From Clostridia bacterium (GTDB lineage: Bacteria > Bacillota_A > Clostridia > Oscillospirales > CAG-272): a stretch of DNA of 20,659 bases. The stretch is from positions 1 through 20,659 of the forward strand of contig JAFTDQ010000099.1 of NCBI GenBank assembly GCA_017454075.1, given 5' to 3'. Below the pieces are notes generated by a model. The model was not told where the DNA came from, ran no database searches, and worked only from the letters and a program-made list of their open reading frames with translations. Below are positions 15,511 to 20,659 of this stretch, one piece after another (the stretch's first letter is position 1; each line of letters opens with the position of its first letter). The translations under genes were made by a program, and so were the position numbers.

Positions 15511-15534
15511 AACCGGCGGCTCGCGCCTCCGGTT
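15511..15534 (-). terminator. Weak hairpin between ispH/rpsA and the small lipoprotein gene
   Basis: AACCGG (15511-15516) pairs with CCGGTT (15529-15534), and inside it GGC pairs with GCC around TCGC, with one mismatch. The tail on the - strand is only TTTCTGATTT, so termination is probably partial. Confidence 0.5.
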
Positions 15535-15544
15535 CCTTTTGTTT

Positions 15545-17623
15545 TCAGTTCTCGCCTTCCCCGCCGTCGGGAGCTTCCTCAGCTGCGGCAGGAACGTCGT
15601 CCGTCGAATAAGCGACGGTTTCTTCGTCTCCGGCGTCTTCGTCAGCCGGAACGACCTCGCTCATCGCCGCCTTTTCCTGCTCGAGGAGCGTTCTTATGGA
15701 AAGGGCGACCTGATGCTTTTCGTCGTTTATGGCGGTTATCTCGGCGTTGACCTCCTGACCCTTTTTCAGGACCTCGGAGACCGATCCGACCTTGTGATCC
15801 GACACCTGTGAGATGTGGATGAGACCGTCGACACCGGGGATGATCTCGGCAAAGGCGCCGAAATCCGCGATGCTGACAATCTTTGTCTTGATTATGTCGT
15901 TGACGGAATAATTCGCTTTGAAAATATTCCAGGGGTTCGTCTCCTCGGTCTTGAAGCCGAGGGAAATGCGCTTCTTCTCGATATCGACGTCCTTGACAAA
16001 CACGCGTACAATGTCGCCGACCGAAACGACGTCGGCGGGCGATTTGATGTGAGTCCAGGAAAGCTCGGACGAATGGATCATACCGTCCACTCCGCCGAGG
16101 TCGACGAACACACCGAACGAGGTGATCGACCTGACCTCGCCCTCATAGAACTTGCCGATCTCGATATTGCGCCAGAACTCCTCGACCTTCGCCTTGCGCT
16201 CTGCGCGCTCGACGCACGAGATGTCTCCGACGGCGCCTCCGCGGCGGCCTTCCTCGATCTCTTTGATCTTGAATCTCTTCTTCTGACCGACGAGCGTCGA
16301 AAGATCGCCGGAGCGCGGGATCCCGGTGTTCTTGGCCGGAACGAAGATGCGCGAGCCCTCAAAGCTGATCTCGACGCCGCCCTTGTTGACGGCGACTACC
16401 TCGCCCTCGACTATTTCGCCGCTGTCGCGGAGCTCGGCGAGCCTGCGGCGGCGGATGATGGCGTCCACGCGCTTTTTCGACAGGTCGGCGACTCCCTCAC
16501 GGTCGTTGACCTTTGTCACTATCGCGTCGATGCTGTCGCCCACCTTGTAGACGTCAGACAGCTTTGTTCCCGGCTCGACGGCCGCCTCTTCCGCGGTGAT
16601 GACGCCCGTGACTTTCGCGCCGACGTCCACGTGGAGCTCATTGCCCGAGACCGCCGATACGACACCGCTGACCACATCCCCCGCATGCAATATTTTCATC
16701 GAATTTTCGATCATTTCGGCGAAATCCTTTGAAGAAGTTACTTCGTTGATGTTTTCGCTCATGGTTTCTATTACCTCCCGTATCAGCCGCATCGGGGACG
16801 ACGCTCCCGCCGTTATCCCTGTTCTGCGGTGAAGATTTAAATTGTCCGGCAGATCGCCCGGCTTCTCGATGAGATACGTTTCGCTGAGGATCGATTTTGA
16901 TATCTCGTAAAGCTTAACCGTGTTCGAGCTCTGCCTGCTTCCGATAACAAGCATAAGGTCGCATCCGGACGCGAGCTCCGCCGCTTCCCTCTGCCTGTTT
17001 TCAGTCACTCTGCATATTGTATCATATTTTTTTGAGTTTGTAAAGACCGCGGACAATCTTTTTTGTAAAAAAGCCAGTTTTTCGGTGCTCTGGGTCGTCT
17101 GTGAGACGAAAACGGCCGGCTCGTCGGTCGATTCCGCGCCGTCGAGATCCCGTTCCGACGTCAGAACGGTAAATCCCTTCGTCCCCGCGCGGCTGACTAT
17201 CCCCTTCACCTCGGGGTGGGCCGGGTCTCCGAAAACGAGCAGACGCGCATCCGGATTTTCCTCGGCGATACGGTGTATCTTTTTCACGTAAGGACAGGTG
17301 AGATCCTTCACCTCAACGCAGCCGTATTTCAGGGCAAGACCGTAAAGCTTATCCTCCGCGCTTTTTTCGACCCCGTGGGTCCGGATGACGAAATCGACCC
17401 GCTCCCCGGCAGCCGCCGCAGCCGCCGCCTCGCGCTCCGCCGAGTCGGCGTCGATCGGGACAACTCCGAGCCCTTCGAGCTCACGGAGAACGCCCGGATT
17501 ATGTATCAGCTCGCCGACGGTCCTTATTCTCGCCCCGCCTTCGCGCGCGAGACGCGTGACCTCGTCGACCGCCCTCTTCACGCCGAAACAGAAGCCGGCG
17601 TTTTTCGCGATTATTATCTCCAC
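15545..17623 (-). CDS. ispH/rpsA: Fused 4-hydroxy-3-methylbut-2-enyl diphosphate reductase (IspH) - ribosomal protein S1
   Basis: One 692-residue chain carries two activities. Residues 1-290 are IspH, the last enzyme of the MEP isoprenoid pathway: [4Fe-4S] ligands C12 (FCFGVKRAV), C110 (TCPYVKK) and C204 (TICRVTENRQ), with H41, H83, H136 and E138 (AHPEVKG) as expected active-site residues. Residues of about 315-645 hold four S1 RNA-binding domains; the third and fourth (FGVFVDLGGVDGMIH, FGAFAEIIPGVDGLIH) are the best conserved. An acidic tail ends the protein. This fusion is known in Clostridia, so it is not an assembly error. The start is GTG at 17623, one base after the cmk stop; AAAGGGA upstream is the likely ribosome site. 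Confidence 0.95.
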   Translation of the reverse strand: MEIIIAKNAGFCFGVKRAVDEVTRLAREGGARIRTVGELIHNPGVLRELEGLGVVPIDADSAEREAAAAAAAGERVDFVIRTHGVEKSAEDKLYGLALKYGCVEVKDLTCPYVKKIHRIAEENPDARLLVFGDPAHPEVKGIVSRAGTKGFTVLTSERDLDGAESTDEPAVFVSQTTQSTEKLAFLQKRLSAVFTNSKKYDTICRVTENRQREAAELASGCDLMLVIGSRQSSNTVKLYEISKSILSETYLIEKPGDLPDNLNLHRRTGITAGASSPMRLIREVIETMSENINEVTSSKDFAEMIENSMKILHAGDVVSGVVSAVSGNELHVDVGAKVTGVITAEEAAVEPGTKLSDVYKVGDSIDAIVTKVNDREGVADLSKKRVDAIIRRRRLAELRDSGEIVEGEVVAVNKGGVEISFEGSRIFVPAKNTGIPRSGDLSTLVGQKKRFKIKEIEEGRRGGAVGDISCVERAERKAKVEEFWRNIEIGKFYEGEVRSITSFGVFVDLGGVDGMIHSSELSWTHIKSPADVVSVGDIVRVFVKDVDIEKKRISLGFKTEETNPWNIFKANYSVNDIIKTKIVSIADFGAFAEIIPGVDGLIHISQVSDHKVGSVSEVLKKGQEVNAEITAINDEKHQVALSIRTLLEQEKAAMSEVVPADEDAGDEETVAYSTDDVPAAAEEAPDGGEGEN

Positions 17624-17624
17624 G

Positions 17625-18305
17625 TCAGGAGATTCCCTTTCCCGAGAGCTTTCCGCGTATTATCCCGAGCGCTACGGACAGCGTCTGATCAGGCTCGAGC
17701 TTTGAATTGTCGAGCCAGACGGCGTCCGCCGCGGGCACGAGCGGCGCGATGCTGCGGCCAGAGTCGTTTTTGTCCCGCTCGGCAAGCTCCTCGGCTACGC
17801 GTTCTTTCGATATCTCTATTCCTTTGCCCGAAAGCTCCTCGAATCTCCTCTCGGCGCGGGCGGTCTCGTCGGAGCACATGAAGATCTTCACGTCGGCGTC
17901 CGGGAAAATGACCGTCCCGATGTCCCGTCCGTCCATCACAACGTCGTGCTCCTTCGCTATATCGCGCTGAAGCGAAAGCAGACGGGCGCGGACCTCGGGG
18001 ACCGCCGAGACCGCGGACGCGGCCATCGAGACCTCCGGCGTTCTGATGAGCCCGGTCACGTCCTCGCCGTCAAGATATACCCTTTGCGCCCCGTCAACGT
18101 GGCGGAAACCCACCTCGGCTTCGCAGAGAAGCGGCGCGGCGGACTCCGCGCGGGAAAGATCGACCCCGGCTCTCACGGCGTGCAGCCCGATCGCGCGGTA
18201 AAGCGCTCCGGTATCGACGTATATTATCCCGAGGGCCTTTGACAGGTTTTTTGCAAGCGTGCTTTTCCCCGAGCCGGAAGGCCCGTCGATCGCGATTTTT
18301 ATCAT
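17625..18305 (-). CDS. cmk: Cytidylate kinase
   Basis: It phosphorylates CMP and dCMP with ATP for nucleotide synthesis. The 226 residues match the usual length. Visible motifs are the P-loop GPSGSGKST (8-16), DTGALYRA in the CMP-binding region, DGRDIGT, and the lid-region RDKNDSGRSIAPL. It begins 33 bases after its -10 box, with AGAGGA as ribosome site, and is followed after one base by the ispH/rpsA fusion, a gene pairing frequent in Clostridia. The shared promoter means precursor synthesis, isoprenoid synthesis and an S1-type translation factor are produced together. Confidence 0.96.
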   Translation of the reverse strand: MIKIAIDGPSGSGKSTLAKNLSKALGIIYVDTGALYRAIGLHAVRAGVDLSRAESAAPLLCEAEVGFRHVDGAQRVYLDGEDVTGLIRTPEVSMAASAVSAVPEVRARLLSLQRDIAKEHDVVMDGRDIGTVIFPDADVKIFMCSDETARAERRFEELSGKGIEISKERVAEELAERDKNDSGRSIAPLVPAADAVWLDNSKLEPDQTLSVALGIIRGKLSGKGIS

Positions 18306-18340
18306 TTTTCACAATCCTCTTCTGATTTTTTCCGCATCCG

Positions 18341-18369
18341 ATTATACCACCGGGCGAGCCAAAAATCAA
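18341..18369 (-). promoter_or_regulatory. Promoter of the cmk - ispH/rpsA operon
   Basis: On the - strand, TTGATT (18369-18364) and TATAAT (18346-18341) are 17 bases apart, with TGG directly before the -10 (extended -10). The start of cmk is about 30 bases downstream of the expected transcript start. Confidence 0.85.
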
Positions 18370-18378
18370 GCGGCGAGA

Positions 18379-18407
18379 TTGACACGCGGCGGCTTATCTG
18401 CTATAAT
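18379..18407 (+). promoter_or_regulatory. Promoter of the DUF1538/PII-like operon
   Basis: TTGACA (18379-18384) and TATAAT (18402-18407) match both consensus hexamers perfectly with a 17-base spacer, and TGC precedes the -10. The expected transcript start, about seven bases after the -10, coincides with the ATG at 18415. The -35 box is only nine bases from that of the divergent cmk promoter. Confidence 0.9.
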
Positions 18408-18414
18408 AACAGGT

Positions 18415-19938
18415 ATGAGAAAGAATCTTGTTTCAAAACTCGGCGAGGCGCTGTTTTCGGTCCTTCCGGTTCTTGCGATAATACTTGTCCTCGCGCTGAC
18501 TCCTCTCGTCACCCTGACGTGGAGCGAGGTCGGCGTGTTCTGCGCCGGCGCGGTCTTCCTGATAATCGGGATCGCGCTCTTCAACCTCGGCGCAGACATG
18601 GCAATGACCCCGATGGGCGAGCACTCCGCCGAGGGTCTGACAAAAACCAAAAAGCCGGTGTTTCTGCTCATCGCGGCATTTCTCATAGGGTTCACCGTGA
18701 CTGTCGCCGAGCCCGATCTTTCGGTGCTCGCCGGTCAGATCGGCGGCGTGATGAACGGGACGGTGCTCATCGTCTCGGTAGGCGCCGGCGTCGGCGTTTT
18801 CCTTACGATCGGGGTCGTCAAGATACTGAGACGGCATGACGTCACGCCGATACTCATGTTCTTCTACATGGTCCTTTTCGCCTTCTCCTCACTGCTCGCC
18901 GAAATCAGAGGCGGTGCGCTCATTCCCCTTTCTTTCGACTCCGGCGGGGTGACTACCGGACCGATAACCGTGCCGTTCATAATGGCTTTCGGATCGGGGA
19001 TCGCGCTCACGCTCGGCGGACGGAAGGCGGACGAAAACAGCTTCGGGCTCGTGGCTCTCTGCTCAGTCGGCCCCGTCGCCGCCGTGCTGGCGCTCACGCT
19101 CACGTCGAGCGGAACGGCCGCCTATTCGGTGCCGGATTATTCTCCCGACGTGCCTCTTATGAACAGGATCGGGGGGTTGCTCGGCTCGACGTCGCTCGAG
19201 GTCGCGCGTTCGCTCGTCCTGATAGCCGTCATTTTCGCCGTCCTTCAGATATCGTTTCTCAGGCTTCCGCCCCGAAAACTTATACAGATGGGGATCGGGA
19301 TCCTCTACACCTTTGCCGGCCTCGTTATATTCCTTGTCGCCGTAACGGTCGGTTTCATGCCCGTCGGATACAAGATCGGCGCCGAGATCGCCTCGGCGGG
19401 GACCGTTCCTCTCGCGCTCGTCGGCTTTGTGCTCGGCACGGCCGCGGCGCTTGCCGAGCCGGCGGTCCACGTCCTTAACCGCCAGGTCGAAAACGTGACC
19501 GGAGGGACCGTGAAGCGCTCGGAGATGCTCGCCGCGCTCGCCGTCGGCGTGGGTATCTCGATCGCGCTGTCGCTTATTCGCATGGCGCTCGGATTCTCTT
19601 TGCTGTTCTACCTCATTCCGGGATATCTGCTCTCCCTCGGACTGTCGTTTTTCGTGCCGAAGATTTATACGGCGATCGCGTTCGACTCGGGCGGGGTCGC
19701 GAGCGGACCGCTCACGTCGGGATTCATCCTTCCCCTTGCGATCGGCGCCTGCGTCGCCCTGAGAGGCGAGGGCGGCGCGCTTCAGTACGGCTTCGGAGTC
19801 GTCGCGATGGTCGCGATGACGCCGCCGATAACGATCCAGCTCCTCGGTTTCCGCGCCGTTATAAGCTCGGAGCTCAGGAGACGACGCGCGATAAAGAACA
19901 TCCGCTCGGCGGACGACGCGCAGATCATCTATTTCTGA
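18415..19938 (+). CDS. DUF1538 domain-containing membrane protein (duplicated), probable transporter
   Basis: A 507-residue integral membrane protein with about a dozen hydrophobic helices. Two homologous halves are visible: AEPDLSVLAGQI (98-109) and FDSGGVTTGPIT (174-185) in the first, AEPAVHVLNRQV (347-358) and FDSGGVASGPLT (423-434) in the second. The acidic-polar motifs inside hydrophobic surroundings suggest a substrate or ion path. DUF1538 has no established function that I know. A transport role is inferred from topology and from the two PII-like genes directly downstream, since PII proteins commonly gate transporters (AmtB-GlnK, SbtA-SbtB). The ATG at 18415 is the only sensible start (the next in-frame ATG is at codon 62, beyond the first helices), yet it lacks a proper Shine-Dalgarno and sits at the predicted transcript start. 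Confidence 0.88.
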   Translation: MRKNLVSKLGEALFSVLPVLAIILVLALTPLVTLTWSEVGVFCAGAVFLIIGIALFNLGADMAMTPMGEHSAEGLTKTKKPVFLLIAAFLIGFTVTVAEPDLSVLAGQIGGVMNGTVLIVSVGAGVGVFLTIGVVKILRRHDVTPILMFFYMVLFAFSSLLAEIRGGALIPLSFDSGGVTTGPITVPFIMAFGSGIALTLGGRKADENSFGLVALCSVGPVAAVLALTLTSSGTAAYSVPDYSPDVPLMNRIGGLLGSTSLEVARSLVLIAVIFAVLQISFLRLPPRKLIQMGIGILYTFAGLVIFLVAVTVGFMPVGYKIGAEIASAGTVPLALVGFVLGTAAALAEPAVHVLNRQVENVTGGTVKRSEMLAALAVGVGISIALSLIRMALGFSLLFYLIPGYLLSLGLSFFVPKIYTAIAFDSGGVASGPLTSGFILPLAIGACVALRGEGGALQYGFGVVAMVAMTPPITIQLLGFRAVISSELRRRRAIKNIRSADDAQIIYF

Positions 19939-19962
19939 TACTTCCGAACGTGGTGACCGAAG

Positions 19963-20382
19963 ATGAAAAAAAATAAAAAAGAACCGATAAACGAACCCGC
20001 GCCGCCGAGGCCGAAAACGCCCCCCGAGCACGGGCTCACCGCCCCGATAAAGCTCGGAGTCCTGCTGACCGTCGTCGAGCGAAAAAGGTCCGAATACTAT
20101 ATGGACCTCATACAGTCGTACGGGGTGAATCTCCAGTACGTGACTAAAGCGAAAAAGCTCAGCGACGCCGGGATAGTCAGCGCATTCGGGCTCGACGACG
20201 CCGAGCTCTCGGCGATAATAAGCGTGATCCGCCTCGATATAATCGACAAAGTCGCCGATTCTCTCGAAAAGCGCTTCAGCTCGGCGCGCTACGGCCCGGG
20301 CGAGGCGTTTCTGATACCGATGTCAAGCGTTATCGGAAAGAATCTGTTCGGCTTTCTCGCCGGGGACGAGACGTTCTCGTGA
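19963..20382 (+). CDS. PII-like signalling protein (divergent), first of two
   Basis: A 139-residue cytoplasmic protein. Residues 1-27 are a lysine- and proline-rich tail (MKKNKKEP..., PAPPRPKTPPEHG), probably disordered. From about 29 a PII-type ferredoxin-like fold can be read: beta strand KLGVLLTVV, helix RSEYYMDLIQSYGV, strand NLQYVTKA, strand-helix LSAIISVIRLDIIDKVADSLEKRF, and the C-terminal GPGEAFLIPMSSVIG (111-125), which resembles the end of PII proteins (G-x-G-x-AF-x-x-P-x-x-S-V-x-G). The canonical long T-loop with its modified tyrosine is not evident. GGTGA lies six bases before the ATG, 24 bases after the DUF1538 stop. It may sense a nucleotide or small molecule and control the membrane protein; this is inference. 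Confidence 0.75.
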   Translation: MKKNKKEPINEPAPPRPKTPPEHGLTAPIKLGVLLTVVERKRSEYYMDLIQSYGVNLQYVTKAKKLSDAGIVSAFGLDDAELSAIISVIRLDIIDKVADSLEKRFSSARYGPGEAFLIPMSSVIGKNLFGFLAGDETFS

Positions 20383-20416
20383 AGTTGAAATGCCGGAAGG
20401 GACAAGCGGAGGAAAC

Positions 20417-20659
20417 ATGAACGAAACAAGTCATCAGATGATCGTATGTATAGTGAACTCGGGCTTTTCCGAAACCGTGATGGACGCCGCGCGCGAGGCA
20501 GGCGCGCGGGGCGGCACGGTACTCAGAGGCCGCGGAACGGCAAACAAAACCGCCGAGGAAGAGTTCGGGATCACGATCCAGTCGGACAAGGAGCTTCTGC
20601 TCATCGTCGTGCCGACGGAGATCAGGGACGGAGTCCTTGAAGCCATTTACCGCGCGGCG
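20417..20659 (+). CDS. P-II family protein, second of two (partial, cut by window end)
   Basis: Eighty-one codons are visible, with no stop before the window edge. The sequence has the PII strand-helix-strand start: MIVCIVNSGFSETVMDAAR (8-26), AGARGGTVLRGRGTA (28-42), then a short loop with TAEEEFGIT and the strand ELLLIVVP (59-66). The GARGGTVLRGRG motif is strong for PII-like proteins. The loop corresponding to the T-loop is short and lacks the uridylylated tyrosine of GlnB/GlnK, so this is a PII-like protein rather than a classical nitrogen regulator. GGAGG at 20408-20412 lies four bases before the ATG. It is in an operon with the DUF1538 gene and the first PII-like gene. Confidence 0.87.
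   Translation, partial: MNETSHQMIVCIVNSGFSETVMDAAREAGARGGTVLRGRGTANKTAEEEFGITIQSDKELLLIVVPTEIRDGVLEAIYRAA

Noticed and set aside
19063..20031. 322-codon - strand frame opposite the DUF1538 gene
   Set aside because: Extremely Arg/Glu/Asp-rich translation without domains, antisense to a clear membrane protein.

Overview
The window looks like chromosome of a strictly anaerobic, moderately high-GC Clostridia (Bacillota), probably an Oscillospirales/Ruminococcaceae-type gut or rumen bacterium. This rests on an IspH-ribosomal protein S1 fusion (typical of that group), a three-subunit [FeFe]-hydrogenase of the electron-bifurcating type, a dockerin-tagged secreted protein, strong Shine-Dalgarno sites and textbook sigma-A promoters (TTGACA-17-TATAAT). 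Species cannot be named from the sequence.

Left part (1-2850): the window opens inside an IS3-family insertion sequence whose left end lies at 136; only the first 27 codons of OrfA are present. An AT-rich spacer with palindromes leads to a promoter (304-332) driving a DUF2130 protein that overlaps a glycerate 2-kinase; a long hairpin closes the unit.

Second part (2880-9265): a promoter (2918-2946) starts a tightly coupled four-gene + strand operon. It encodes a 1437-residue secreted M23 (LytM-type) peptidase with SH3-like, Ig-like, InlB-type, FN3 and cadherin-like modules and a C-terminal dockerin, then a small RNHCP zinc protein, a sugar-transfer-associated ATP-grasp protein and a six-helix HdeD/DUF308 membrane protein.

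Middle (9225-10590): a lower-GC lipoprotein gene with its own promoter on the - strand sits exactly between two identical 35-bp direct repeats, each containing a 24-bp perfect palindrome that also serves as a terminator. It looks like an inserted cassette.

Right-middle (10607-18369, all - strand): hydC-hydB-hydA (NuoE-like, NuoF-like and H-cluster subunits) under a clear promoter; a small lipoprotein; and a cmk - ispH/rpsA operon. HydA carries TSCSPGW instead of TSCCPGW at the H-cluster.

Right end (18379-20659, + strand): a promoter back-to-back with that of cmk drives a duplicated DUF1538 membrane protein, apparently from a leaderless mRNA, followed by two different PII-like proteins (the second cut by the window end). 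This membrane protein plus two PII-like regulators is the most interesting candidate for a poorly described system here. No tRNA, rRNA, CRISPR array or riboswitch was recognised.
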